NCBI GenBank assembly: GCA_900546895.1
Contig: UREO01000038.1
Span: forward strand, 1 to 14,588
Reading direction: 5' to 3'
Origin: an uncultured Oscillospiraceae bacterium
Lineage (GTDB): Bacteria > Bacillota > Clostridia > Oscillospirales > Acutalibacteraceae
Length of the DNA: 14,588 nt
Below, piece after piece: positions 5,498 through 13,705 of the stretch; the first letter of the stretch is position 1, and each line of letters begins with the position of its first letter. Made by a program: the position numbers and the translations under genes. The notes under the pieces were generated by a model. It ran no database searches. It had not been told where the DNA came from and worked only from the letters and a program-made list of their open reading frames with translations.

Positions 5498-6724
5498 ATG
5501 GAAAACAAGATTAAAAAAGTAGTTCTCGCCTATTCCGGCGGACTTGATACTTCTATTATTATCCCCTGGCTGAAGGAAAATTATAACAACTGCGAGGTCG
5601 TCGCGGTCGCCGCGGACGTCGGGCAGGGCGCGGAGCTGAACGGCCTTGAGGAAAAGGCGAAAAAGACGGGCGCGTCAAAGCTGTATATCGCCGACCTGAA
5701 AAAGGCGTTCGCCGAAGATTATATCTGGCCGACACTCAAGGCCGGGGCAGTGTACGAGAACAAATATCTGCTCGGGACCTCCTTTGCAAGGCCGCTGATC
5801 GCAAAAAGGCTGGTGGAAATCGCTCAGGCCGAGGGCGCGGACGCCATCTGCCACGGCTGCACCGGCAAGGGCAACGACCAGGTGCGGTTTGAGCTTGCCA
5901 TCAAGGCGTTTGCGCCGAAGATGAAGATCATCGCCCCGTGGAGGGAGTGGTCCATCAAATCCCGTGACGAAGAGATCGACTACGCCGAGGCGCACAATAT
6001 TCCGCTGAACATTACGAGGGAGACGAACTACTCCAAGGATAAAAACCTGTGGCATCTTTCCCACGAGGGCCTCGATCTGGAAGACCCCGCGAACGAGCCG
6101 GCCTATCAGAAGCCGGGCTTTCTGGAGCTGGGCGTTTCGCCGGAGCAGGCGCCCGACAAGCCGACTTACATCACCCTTACGTTTGAGAAGGGCATTCCGG
6201 TGTCCCTCAACGGCAGTAAGCTCTGTGCGGTCGACATGATTGCGCAGCTGAATCAGATCGGCGGGGAAAACGGCATCGGCATCGCGGATATCGTGGAAAA
6301 CAGGCTGGTGGGGATGAAGTCCCGCGGCGTGTACGAGACCCCCGGTGGCACCATTCTTTACCACGCGCACAACAAGCTGGAAGAGCTCTGCCTTGACAGG
6401 GATACCTATCACTACAAGCAGGGCGTGGGCAATAAATTTGCGGAGCTGGTTTATTTCGGCCAGTGGTTCACCCCGCTGCGCGAGGCGCTTTCCGCCTTTG
6501 TGGAAAGCACCCAGCAAACCGTGACCGGCGAAGTGAAGCTGAAGCTGTACAAGGGCAATATCATCGACGCGGGGGTCACTTCCCCGTATTCTCTCTATGA
6601 CGAGGATATTGCGACCTTCAGTGAGGACGAGGTTTACAATCAGGCGGACGCCAACGGGTTTATCAACCTGTTCGGGCTGCCGATTCAGGTACAAGCGCTG
6701 AAAAAGCAGAAAAATAAGGGATAA
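5498..6724 (+). CDS. argG: Argininosuccinate synthase
   Basis: ArgG joins citrulline and aspartate using ATP to make argininosuccinate in the cytosol. The 408-residue length is normal for the family. The N-terminal PP-loop AYSGGLDTS (11-19) binds ATP, and HGCTGKGNDQVRFE (119-132) is the signature that contacts substrate and nucleotide. The aspartate and citrulline contacts around ITRETNYSKDKNLWHLSHEG are also present, with a C-terminal oligomerisation region (LYDEDIATFSEDEVYNQADA). ATG 5498 has GGGAGG (5484-5489) 8 nt upstream; a nearby ATG at 5493 is out of frame. It is the first gene of the cluster, behind the ARG box promoter, and ends 60 nt before argH with a hairpin in the gap. No anomalies are seen. 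Confidence 0.97.
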   Translation: MENKIKKVVLAYSGGLDTSIIIPWLKENYNNCEVVAVAADVGQGAELNGLEEKAKKTGASKLYIADLKKAFAEDYIWPTLKAGAVYENKYLLGTSFARPLIAKRLVEIAQAEGADAICHGCTGKGNDQVRFELAIKAFAPKMKIIAPWREWSIKSRDEEIDYAEAHNIPLNITRETNYSKDKNLWHLSHEGLDLEDPANEPAYQKPGFLELGVSPEQAPDKPTYITLTFEKGIPVSLNGSKLCAVDMIAQLNQIGGENGIGIADIVENRLVGMKSRGVYETPGGTILYHAHNKLEELCLDRDTYHYKQGVGNKFAELVYFGQWFTPLREALSAFVESTQQTVTGEVKLKLYKGNIIDAGVTSPYSLYDEDIATFSEDEVYNQADANGFINLFGLPIQVQALKKQKNKG

Positions 6725-6731
6725 TCCATTT

Positions 6732-6756
6732 TGGGGCAGGCATACGGTCTGCCCCA
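6732..6756 (+). other. Hairpin in the argG-argH gap
   Basis: TGGGGCAG (6732-6739) pairs perfectly with CTGCCCCA (6749-6756) around a 9-nt loop. The following CATTTTC is too poor in T for a strong terminator. It begins 7 nt after the argG stop and ends 14 nt before the argH ribosome site, so partial termination or 3'-end protection of argG mRNA is possible. Confidence 0.5.
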
Positions 6757-6784
6757 CATTTTCAATAAACGGAGTGTGTGTGAC

Positions 6785-8164
6785 TTGAAGCTGTGGGCGG
6801 GAAGATTCCATAAGGAACTTGATCAGAAAACCAATGATTTTAATTCATCCATTTCCTTTGACAGCCGGATGGCAAGGGAAGATATAGAGGGCAGCATTGC
6901 CCACGCGACCATGCTCGGCGCCTGCGGGGTAATCGACGCGGCGGAGAGCGAAAAAATTTGTGCGGAACTGAAAAAAATCCTCGCGGAGATCGAAAACGGA
7001 ACGCTTTCCATCGACGGGGAAGCCGAGGATATCCACACCTTTGTGGAGGGCGAGCTGACCGCGCGCCTGGGAGCCGCGGGCAAACGGCTGCACACCGCGC
7101 GCAGCCGGAACGATCAGGTTGCGGTGGATGTGAAGCTGTATCTGAAAAAACAGTGCGCCCTGCTGCATGGGCAGATCAAAGAGCTGATCGGCGTGCTGTG
7201 TAAAAAGGCGCTGGAAAACAGCGGCGTGGTCATGCCGGGTTACACCCACATGCAGCGCGCGCAGCCCATTACCTTCGGACACCATCTTCTGGCCTATGCG
7301 GAAATGTTCCAGCGCGACCTGTCCCGTCTGGAGGATACTGGAAAGCGCATGGACGAATGCCCGCTCGGCTCCGGCGCGCTGGCGGGGACCACCTATCCGC
7401 TGGACCGCGAAATGACCGCATCCCTTTTGGGCTTTTCCGGGGCGACGAATAACAGCCTTGACGGCGTTTCCGACCGGGATTTCTGCATGGAGCTTGCCGC
7501 GGACATCGCCATTGCCATGGTGCACCTTTCCCGGTTTTCGGAGGAAATCATCCTCTGGTGCTCGTGGGAATTTAAATTTGTGGAGCTGGATGACGCGTTT
7601 TCCACCGGCTCCAGCATTATGCCGCAGAAAAAGAACCCCGATATCGCGGAGCTGGTCCGCGGCAAGAGCGGGCGCGCCATCGGCGACCTGACCACGCTGC
7701 TGACGATGATGAAAGGCCTTCCCCTTGCGTACAACAAGGATATGCAGGAGGATAAGGAAGCGATTTTCGACGCGGTGGACACCCTGCATATGTGCCTGAC
7801 CGCCTTTATCCCGATGGTGGACACCATGCGGGTGCTGCCTCAGAACATGCGGAAAGCGGCGGCGAAGGGCTTTATCAACGCGACCGACTGCGCCGATTAT
7901 CTGGTCGGAAAGGGAATGCCCTTCCGCGACGCGTATAAAGTGACCGGCGAGCTGGTGGCGTACTGCATTGAAAACGGGCTGACGCTCGAAACCGTGCCGC
8001 TTGAAAAGTACAAAGAATTCAGCGGGCTGTTCGACGGCGGGATTTTTGACGCGATTTCGCTGGAAAACTGCGTGAACGGCAGAAAGGTGCTGGGCGGCCC
8101 GGCTCCGGAAAATGTGCGCGCACAGGCGGAAAGAGTACTGAAAAAGCTGGGGGTGCGGCCATGA
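6785..8164 (+). CDS. argH: Argininosuccinate lyase
   Basis: ArgH cleaves argininosuccinate to arginine and fumarate, the last step of the pathway. The 459-residue protein opens with the expected KLWAGRF and carries the fumarase/aspartase-superfamily regions in order: TARSRNDQVAVD, then GYTHMQRAQPITFGHHLLAY, then the flexible catalytic loop GSSIMPQKKN (275-284). The loop serine, at 276 or 277, acts as general acid/base in the family. The start is TTG 6785: it begins exactly where family members begin, and GGAG (6771-6774) lies 10 nt upstream. A GTG three codons earlier lies too close to the ribosome site, and a longer upstream frame runs back into the argG-argH hairpin. The stop overlaps the argC start by 4 nt (ATGA). 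Confidence 0.96.
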   Translation: MKLWAGRFHKELDQKTNDFNSSISFDSRMAREDIEGSIAHATMLGACGVIDAAESEKICAELKKILAEIENGTLSIDGEAEDIHTFVEGELTARLGAAGKRLHTARSRNDQVAVDVKLYLKKQCALLHGQIKELIGVLCKKALENSGVVMPGYTHMQRAQPITFGHHLLAYAEMFQRDLSRLEDTGKRMDECPLGSGALAGTTYPLDREMTASLLGFSGATNNSLDGVSDRDFCMELAADIAIAMVHLSRFSEEIILWCSWEFKFVELDDAFSTGSSIMPQKKNPDIAELVRGKSGRAIGDLTTLLTMMKGLPLAYNKDMQEDKEAIFDAVDTLHMCLTAFIPMVDTMRVLPQNMRKAAAKGFINATDCADYLVGKGMPFRDAYKVTGELVAYCIENGLTLETVPLEKYKEFSGLFDGGIFDAISLENCVNGRKVLGGPAPENVRAQAERVLKKLGVRP

Positions 8165-9195
8165 TCCGGGCGGGCGTGGTCGGCGCGACGGGCTACGCGG
8201 GAGCGGAGCTCTGCCGGCTGCTGAGCGGGCACCCGCAGGCGGAGCTTTCCGCGGTCAGCTCGGTCAGCTTTGAAGGGCAGGCCCTTTCGGACGTCTACCC
8301 GGCTTACCGCGGCGTATGCGACATGGTCTGCGGCACCCAGAGCGAGGTCGTTGAAAAAAGCGACGCGGTTTTTGCCGCGCTGCCCCACGGCCTTTCACAG
8401 GAGCTGGCCGCGGAATGCTTCGCAAAAGGAAAGGTCTTTATCGACCTCGGCGCGGATTTCCGGCTGGAAAACGAAGAGGATTACCGCGAGTGGTACGGTG
8501 GGACATTCCTGCATCCCGACCTTCACGCGCTCGCCGTTTACGCTCTGCCGGAGCTTTTCCGGGAACAGATCAGGGGCAAAAAAATCATCGCGAACCCCGG
8601 CTGCTACACCACCGCGGTACCGCTCGCACTTGCGCCGGCTTTGAAAAACGGCCTGATACAAAAGGATGGCATCATTGCCGACTGCAAAAGCGGCGTGACC
8701 GGCGCGGGCAGAAAACCGAGCCAGAACACCCATTACCCGGAGCTGAACGAGGGCATGAGTGCCTATAAGGTCGCCTGTCACCGCCATACGCCGGAGATGG
8801 AGCAGAGCCTTTCCCGTGTGGCGGACGCGCCGGTCAAGCTGACCTTCGTGCCGCATCTGCTGCCGGTCAACCGGGGAATTCTCGCCACCTGCTACGCGAA
8901 GCTGGCCGCGGGAGCAACCATGGAACAGATACAAAAAGCTTATCACGGCGCGTACGATTCGGAATGTTTTATCCGGCTGCTGCCGAAAGGCGTAGAAGCG
9001 GACATCAAAAATGTAAGATATTCCAATTTCTGCGATATTTCGCTCCACGTTGATTCCCGTACCGGCACGCTGATCGCTATTTCGGCGATCGATAACATGG
9101 TCAAGGGTGCGGCGGGGCAGGCGGTCCAGAATATGAATCTTGCGTTTGGAATAGAGGAAACAGCCGGGCTGAAAGCATTGCCCCCGGCATTTTAA
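8161..9195 (+). CDS. argC: N-acetyl-gamma-glutamyl-phosphate reductase
   Basis: ArgC reduces N-acetylglutamyl phosphate to the semialdehyde with NADPH. The 344-residue protein starts with a Rossmann nucleotide-binding motif GATGYAGAELCRLL (residues 8-21). It has the AALPHG segment, the catalytic cysteine in ANPGCYTT (C148) and the CHRHTPEMEQ motif (206-215) carrying the catalytic histidine. All active-site features are intact and the length is standard for the type 1 enzyme. ATG 8161 overlaps the argH stop by 4 nt, so translation is probably coupled. argJ follows after 13 nt. Placing argC inside the argGH-CJBDF run brings the acetylated and non-acetylated halves of the pathway under one promoter. 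Confidence 0.97.
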   Translation: MIRAGVVGATGYAGAELCRLLSGHPQAELSAVSSVSFEGQALSDVYPAYRGVCDMVCGTQSEVVEKSDAVFAALPHGLSQELAAECFAKGKVFIDLGADFRLENEEDYREWYGGTFLHPDLHALAVYALPELFREQIRGKKIIANPGCYTTAVPLALAPALKNGLIQKDGIIADCKSGVTGAGRKPSQNTHYPELNEGMSAYKVACHRHTPEMEQSLSRVADAPVKLTFVPHLLPVNRGILATCYAKLAAGATMEQIQKAYHGAYDSECFIRLLPKGVEADIKNVRYSNFCDISLHVDSRTGTLIAISAIDNMVKGAAGQAVQNMNLAFGIEETAGLKALPPAF

Positions 9196-9208
9196 GGGGA
9201 TAGTGAAA

Positions 9209-10423
9209 ATGGAATGGATTGAGGGCGGCGTTACCGCCGCACAGGGGTTTACCGCAGCGGGAATTTACAGCGGAATCCGCAAAAATAAATCAAAGCCGGA
9301 TCTTGCGATGATTTATGCAAAGGTTCCGTGTTCCGCCGCGGCCGTCTATACGCAGAATTTAGTTAAAGGCGCGCCGGTTGTGGTGACGCGGAAAAATATC
9401 GCCGACGGCAGAGCGCAGGCGGTGATCTGCAATTCGGGCAACGCCAATACCTGTAACGCCGACGGCGAGGAAAAGGCATGGAGAATGTGCGAGATCGCCG
9501 CGAAGGAACTGGGAATCGCGCCGCAGGACGTAGTCGTCGCCTCCACCGGGGTCATCGGTCAGGTGCTGCCGATCGAGCCGATCGAACAGGCTGCTCCCGC
9601 GCTGGCAAAGGCGCTTTCACCCACCGGCTCCGGCGACGCCGCCCGGGCGATTATGACGACGGATACCGAAATGAAAAATCTGGCAGTCGAGCTGAATATC
9701 GGCGGAAAATCCGTCCATATCGGCGGCATTGCGAAGGGATCCGGCATGATTCATCCAAATATGGCGACCATGCTCTGCTTTCTGACCACGGACGCCGCGA
9801 TTTCAGCCTGTGCGCTGAACGCCGCTTTGAAGGAAGCGGTGTACGTCAGCTTCAATATGGTCAGCGTCGACGGCGATACCTCCACCAACGACATGACCGC
9901 CGTCCTTGCCTCCGGTCTCGCCGGGAACGGGGAAATCACGGGGGACTCCGAAGATTACCGCCTTTTTGTGCAGGGGCTGACCGCCCTTTGCACCGCGCTT
10001 GCGAGAAAAGTCGCAAAGGACGGCGAGGGCGCGACCAAGCTGCTGGTTTGCCGGGTAACGGGAGCAAGAAGCGAAAAGGACGCGCGGCTGGTTGCCAAAA
10101 GCGTGATCTGCTCCAGCCTGTTCAAGGCGGCGATGTTCGGCGCGGACGCAAACTGGGGACGCGTTTTGTGCGCGATCGGTTACGCGGACGCGGATGTGGA
10201 CGTAAGCTTGGTGGACGTTGCGTTTGAATCGAAGGCGGGCCGCATAGAGGTTTGTAAGAGCGGCGCGGGAATCGATTTTGACGAGGATGAGGCGAAGAAA
10301 ATCCTGACGCAGGAGGAAATCAATGTGGATGTGGCGCTGAACGGCGGAGAGTTCCACGCCTGTGCGTTCGGCTGCGACCTCACCTACGATTACGTAAAAA
10401 TCAACGGGGATTACCGGAGCTGA
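9209..10423 (+). CDS. argJ: Glutamate N-acetyltransferase / amino-acid acetyltransferase (ornithine acetyltransferase)
   Basis: ArgJ moves the acetyl group from acetylornithine back to glutamate, closing the acetyl cycle; bifunctional members also use acetyl-CoA. The 404-residue precursor begins with the typical GGVTAAQGFTAAGIYSGI and contains ICNSGNANTCN. The self-cleavage site HPNMATML has the nucleophile at T187, which becomes the N-terminus of the beta chain. VSVDGDTSTNDM and the FGADANWGR segment are also present. ATG 9209 is preferred because AAGGGG (9194-9199) lies 9 nt upstream; the in-frame GTG 9203 is too close. Since no argA or argE is nearby, this enzyme probably recycles acetyl groups and may also make the first acetylglutamate. 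Whether it is bifunctional cannot be decided from sequence by eye. Confidence 0.96.
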   Translation: MEWIEGGVTAAQGFTAAGIYSGIRKNKSKPDLAMIYAKVPCSAAAVYTQNLVKGAPVVVTRKNIADGRAQAVICNSGNANTCNADGEEKAWRMCEIAAKELGIAPQDVVVASTGVIGQVLPIEPIEQAAPALAKALSPTGSGDAARAIMTTDTEMKNLAVELNIGGKSVHIGGIAKGSGMIHPNMATMLCFLTTDAAISACALNAALKEAVYVSFNMVSVDGDTSTNDMTAVLASGLAGNGEITGDSEDYRLFVQGLTALCTALARKVAKDGEGATKLLVCRVTGARSEKDARLVAKSVICSSLFKAAMFGADANWGRVLCAIGYADADVDVSLVDVAFESKAGRIEVCKSGAGIDFDEDEAKKILTQEEINVDVALNGGEFHACAFGCDLTYDYVKINGDYRS

Positions 10424-10449
10424 GGAACGCGGACGGAGGAAGGAACAGT

Positions 10450-11307
10450 ATGGATATCAGCAATGCAGACCGGGCGCGGGTTCTGGTTCAGGCCCTGCCG
10501 TATATACAGAAATACGCGGGCAGGACGGTCGTTGTGAAATACGGCGGAAACGCTATGGTGAACGAAGACCTGAAGGACGCGGTCATGAGCGACATCGTTC
10601 TGATGCAGCTCGTCGGCATCAACGTGGTGCTGGTGCACGGCGGCGGGCCGGAAATCAGCGCAATGCTCAAAAAGATCGGCAAGGAAAGCCGTTTTGTCGG
10701 CGGGCTGCGCGTGACCGACGCGGAAACCGTGGACGTTGTGCAGATGGTGCTGGCGGGCAAGGTCAATAAAGATCTCGTTCAGCTTCTGGAACGGCACAAC
10801 GGCCGGGCTATCGGCCTTTGCGGGCTGGACGGCGGCATGATGAAGGCGAAAAAGCTCGCGGCTGGGGAGGACCTCGGCTTCGTTGGCGAAATTACCGAAG
10901 TGAATACCGAAATCGTTTCCCAGACCACGGCAAACGGCTATGTGCCGATCGTGGCGACCGTCGCCGGCGGCGAAAACGGGGAAGTATACAATATCAACGC
11001 GGATATCGCCGCGGCGCGCATCGCGGCGGAAATGGGCGCGATCAAGCTGATCCTGATGACGGACATCAAAGGGCTTCTCAGCAATAAGGAAGACGAAAGC
11101 ACCCTGATTCCGGTCGTCAACGTCAGCGACGTGCCGAAGCTGCAGAATCAGGGCATCATCAGCGGAGGCATGATCCCGAAAATCGACTGCTGCGTCGAAG
11201 CCGTGCGGCGGGGCGTAAGCCGGGCGCACATCATCGACGGGCGTATCCCGCACTCCATTCTGATCGAGCTTTTTTCAGACGAGGGCATCGGCACGATGTT
11301 TTGCTGA
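10450..11307 (+). CDS. argB: Acetylglutamate kinase
   Basis: ArgB phosphorylates N-acetylglutamate. The 285-residue protein has the amino-acid-kinase glycine motifs KYGGNAM (30-36) and LVHGGGPEIS (61-70), RVTDAETVDVVQMVLAGKVN for substrate binding, and a C-terminal AHIIDGRIPHSILIELF. Before the first motif is an N-terminal helix with RVLVQALPYIQKY. In studied enzymes this helix interlaces dimers into arginine-inhibited hexamers, so feedback inhibition by arginine is expected. ATG 10450 follows a strong GGAGGAAGG (10435-10443). It lies 26 nt after argJ. After its stop there is a 158-nt gap to argD filled by the first copy of the palindromic repeat. Confidence 0.97.
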   Translation: MDISNADRARVLVQALPYIQKYAGRTVVVKYGGNAMVNEDLKDAVMSDIVLMQLVGINVVLVHGGGPEISAMLKKIGKESRFVGGLRVTDAETVDVVQMVLAGKVNKDLVQLLERHNGRAIGLCGLDGGMMKAKKLAAGEDLGFVGEITEVNTEIVSQTTANGYVPIVATVAGGENGEVYNINADIAAARIAAEMGAIKLILMTDIKGLLSNKEDESTLIPVVNVSDVPKLQNQGIISGGMIPKIDCCVEAVRRGVSRAHIIDGRIPHSILIELFSDEGIGTMFC

Positions 11308-11330
11308 TTATCAAACGAATGGGGAATGCC

Positions 11331-11438
11331 GTTTACAGCAATTCCATTTCAGTTTGCGAGACAAAACAGGTTTCTCCCCCGCCGGAGGCGGGGGAGAAAC
11401 CCAAACATGTCGCGAAATCAACCGGAAATGCCGTAAAC
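11331..11438 (+). repeat. ERIC-like imperfect palindrome, copy 1 (argB-argD gap)
   Basis: This 108-nt element runs from GTTTAC (11331-11336) to GTAAAC (11433-11438). Its outer arms pair imperfectly (22 of 29 aligned positions). The core is a perfect 15-bp stem, 11369-11383 with 11387-11401, closed by a GGA loop. A 24-nt stretch (11338-11361) is identical in copy 2. It begins 23 nt after the argB stop and ends 27 nt before the argD ATG. No T-run follows the core stem, so it is not an ordinary intrinsic terminator. I do not recognise it as a named family. Confidence 0.85.
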
Positions 11439-11465
11439 AGAAACGTAATAATAGGGGTGACAGAA

Positions 11466-12644
11466 ATGACCTTGGAAGAAATTCAGGAGCAGGACCACAG
11501 GTATCTTATGCAGACCTACGGGCGGTTCCCCGTGGCGCTTGTTTCCGGCCACGGCGCGACCGCGGTGGACTGTAACGGAAAAGAGTATATCGATTTTACA
11601 AGCGGAATCGGCGTCAATTCGCTGGGCTACTGTGACGAACGGTGGACGCGGGCCGTCGCGAAGCAGGCGGCGACATTGCAGCATACCTCCAATTTATACT
11701 ATCAGCCCATGCAGACAAAGCTGGCGGAAAAGCTTTGCACCCTGACCGGGTTTTCAAAGGTCTTTTTCGGGAATTCCGGCGCGGAGGCAAACGAATGCGC
11801 GGTCAAAACGGCGCGGAAATACGCCGCCGATAAATACGGTAAGAACCGGTACCGGATCGTCACCCTGCAAAATTCGTTTCACGGCCGCACACTCACTACG
11901 CTGGCGGCGACCGGGCAGGACGCGTTCCACGAAAAATTCACTCCGCTGACACAGGGCTTTTCCTACGCGTTTCCCAATATGGGCAGCGTAAAGGAAAACG
12001 TATCGGGGGACACCTGCGCGGTGATGATCGAGCTGGTGCAGGGCGAAGGCGGCGTTCTGCCGCTGGAAGCCGAATTTGTAAAGGAACTGGCCGCGTTCTG
12101 CGGGGAGCGGGATATCCTGCTCATCGTCGACGAGGTGCAGACGGGCGTGGGCCGTACGGGGAAGCTTTACTGCTTCCAGAATTACGGGATCATGCCGGAT
12201 ATCCTGACCAGTGCGAAGGGACTCGGCGGCGGTCTGCCGATCGGCGCGTGCCTTTGCACCGAACGCCTCGGCGGGGTGATGGACGCCGGCTCGCACGGTT
12301 CCACCTTCGGCGGGAACCCGGTCGTCTGCGCGGGAGCGCTCGCGGTGCTGGACGTGGTCGGGAACGGGGACTTTTTACAGGAGGTACGTGAAAAGGGCGC
12401 GTACCTTACGGAAAAGCTTTCCGCCATGGAGGAAATCGAGTTTGTCCGCGGGCTGGGCATGATGCTCGGCGCGAAGCTGAAAAAGGGGAGCGCCAAAGAG
12501 GCCGCGCAGAAATGCGCAGAAAGCGGCCTTTTGGTTCTGACGGCAAAAGAGCTGCTCCGCTTCCTGCCGCCGCTGACGATTACCTGTGAAGAGATTGACA
12601 AGGGTCTCGCGGTCCTGCAAAAAGTGATCCGGACCCTGGAATAA
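11466..12644 (+). CDS. argD: Acetylornithine aminotransferase
   Basis: ArgD is a PLP enzyme converting N-acetylglutamate semialdehyde and glutamate to N-acetylornithine and 2-oxoglutarate. The 392-residue protein begins QEQDHRYLMQTYGRFPVALV, the usual family opening. It has the GNSGAEANECAVKTAR cofactor-phosphate region, FHGRTL, DEVQTGVGRTG (from D222) and the PLP-binding lysine in SAKGLGGGLPIGA (K251). ATG 11466 is chosen because AGGGGTG (11453-11459) lies 6 nt upstream and the residue alignment starts there. The frame stays open upstream through the repeat element to 11301, but that extension has no family similarity. The gene is bracketed on both sides by copies of the same palindromic repeat. 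Confidence 0.96.
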   Translation: MTLEEIQEQDHRYLMQTYGRFPVALVSGHGATAVDCNGKEYIDFTSGIGVNSLGYCDERWTRAVAKQAATLQHTSNLYYQPMQTKLAEKLCTLTGFSKVFFGNSGAEANECAVKTARKYAADKYGKNRYRIVTLQNSFHGRTLTTLAATGQDAFHEKFTPLTQGFSYAFPNMGSVKENVSGDTCAVMIELVQGEGGVLPLEAEFVKELAAFCGERDILLIVDEVQTGVGRTGKLYCFQNYGIMPDILTSAKGLGGGLPIGACLCTERLGGVMDAGSHGSTFGGNPVVCAGALAVLDVVGNGDFLQEVREKGAYLTEKLSAMEEIEFVRGLGMMLGAKLKKGSAKEAAQKCAESGLLVLTAKELLRFLPPLTITCEEIDKGLAVLQKVIRTLE

Positions 12645-12666
12645 AGGAAGATAGAAAAACGGTAAA

Positions 12667-12771
12667 CTACGGCAATTCCATTTCAGTTTGCGAGATAAAG
12701 CATGTTTCTTCCCCGCCGAAGGCGGGGAAGAAACACAACCTTGTTGCAGAATCAACTGGAAATGCTGTAAC
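12667..12771 (+). repeat. ERIC-like imperfect palindrome, copy 2 (argD-argF gap)
   Basis: This second copy, about 105 nt, starts 22 nt after the argD stop and ends 22 nt before the argF ATG. It shares the 24-nt stretch at 12672-12695 exactly with copy 1. Its core stem pairs 12703-12717 with 12721-12735 around a GAA loop. Compared with copy 1, the stem differs at two base pairs (outermost G-C to T-A; eighth C-G to T-A), and both partners change in each case, so pairing is kept. No T-run follows the core. Confidence 0.85.
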
Positions 12772-12793
12772 ATTTGATTTTAGGAGGGCAACT

Positions 12794-13702
12794 ATGAAAC
12801 ATCTGCTGAAAATGCTTGACCTGACCAGCGAGGATATCACCTCTGTTCTGAACCTTGCCGACCAGCTTAAATACGAGCAGAAGCACGGCATTGAACACCG
12901 GCATCTGGCGGGGAAAACGCTGGGAATGATCTTTGAGAAGGCTTCCACCAGAACCCGCGTTTCCTTTGAAGTCGGGATGTACCAGCTGGGCGGGCTGCCG
13001 ATTTTCCTTTCCGCGAAGGATCTTCAGATCGGCCGCGGCGAGCCGGTACAGGACACCGCCCGCGTGCTTTCCCGCTATCTGGACGGCATCATGATCCGCA
13101 CCTTCAAGCAGTCGGAGGTCGAAGCGCTGGCGCAGAACGGCACCATTCCGATCATCAACGGGCTGACCGACTTTTCCCACCCGTGCCAGGTGCTGGCCGA
13201 CCTGATGACCGTCCGCGAGTACAAGGGCAGCCTTGACGGGCTGAAGCTGTGCTACATCGGCGACGGAAACAACATGATGAATTCGCTGATCGTGGGCGGA
13301 CTGAAAATGAAGATGGAGGTTGCCGTCGCCTGTCCGAAGGAATACCGGCCGGCCGCCGCAGTCCTCGATTTTGCGGTCACGCATCCCGCGTTCAGCATGA
13401 CCACCGACCCGAAGGAAGCCGCAAAGGGCGCCGACGTGGTGATTACCGACGTGTGGGCCTCCATGGGACAGGAGGAGGAAGCGCAAAAACGCCGCGATGC
13501 GTTCAAGGGCTTCCAGATCAATGAGGACATCATGTCCGCCGCCAAGAGCGACGCCATTGTCCAGCATTGTCTGCCCGCGCACCGCGGCGAAGAAATCACT
13601 GCGGAAATGTTTGAAAAACATGCGAAGGAAATTTTTGACGAGGCTGAAAACCGTCTGCACGCGCAGAAAGCCGTGCTGGTCAGCCTGATGGGCGGGAAAT
13701 AA
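12794..13702 (+). CDS. argF: Ornithine carbamoyltransferase
   Basis: ArgF makes citrulline from ornithine and carbamoyl phosphate. The 302-residue protein shows STRTR (51-55) for carbamoyl phosphate and FSHPCQVLADL, with HPCQ at 129-132. DVWASMG (219-225) is the ornithine-closing SMG loop, and HCLPAHRG has HCLP at 258-261. All expected catalytic residues are present. ATG 12794 has AGGAGG (12782-12787) 6 nt upstream. It is the last gene of the cluster and is separated from argD by the second palindromic repeat. Carbamoyl-phosphate synthase genes are not in the window. Its stop lies 3 nt from the stop of the convergent ypeB gene, with no terminator in between. Confidence 0.97.
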   Translation: MKHLLKMLDLTSEDITSVLNLADQLKYEQKHGIEHRHLAGKTLGMIFEKASTRTRVSFEVGMYQLGGLPIFLSAKDLQIGRGEPVQDTARVLSRYLDGIMIRTFKQSEVEALAQNGTIPIINGLTDFSHPCQVLADLMTVREYKGSLDGLKLCYIGDGNNMMNSLIVGGLKMKMEVAVACPKEYRPAAAVLDFAVTHPAFSMTTDPKEAAKGADVVITDVWASMGQEEEAQKRRDAFKGFQINEDIMSAAKSDAIVQHCLPAHRGEEITAEMFEKHAKEIFDEAENRLHAQKAVLVSLMGGK

Positions 13703-13705
13703 GAG

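Noticed and set aside
5675..6811. Long open frame on the minus strand opposite argG
   Set aside because: It is a by-product of GC-rich codon use in argG. The predicted protein shows no recognisable family pattern and no ribosome site, while argG has every expected motif.
11369..11401. Core stem of repeat copy 1 (and of copy 2) as intrinsic terminators
   Set aside because: No T-run follows the stem on either strand, and essential downstream pathway genes lie in the same direction.
11301..11465. N-terminal extension of argD running through repeat copy 1
   Set aside because: The frame is open by chance. It has no similarity to aminotransferases, its start would be inside argB, and ATG 11466 has a proper ribosome site.
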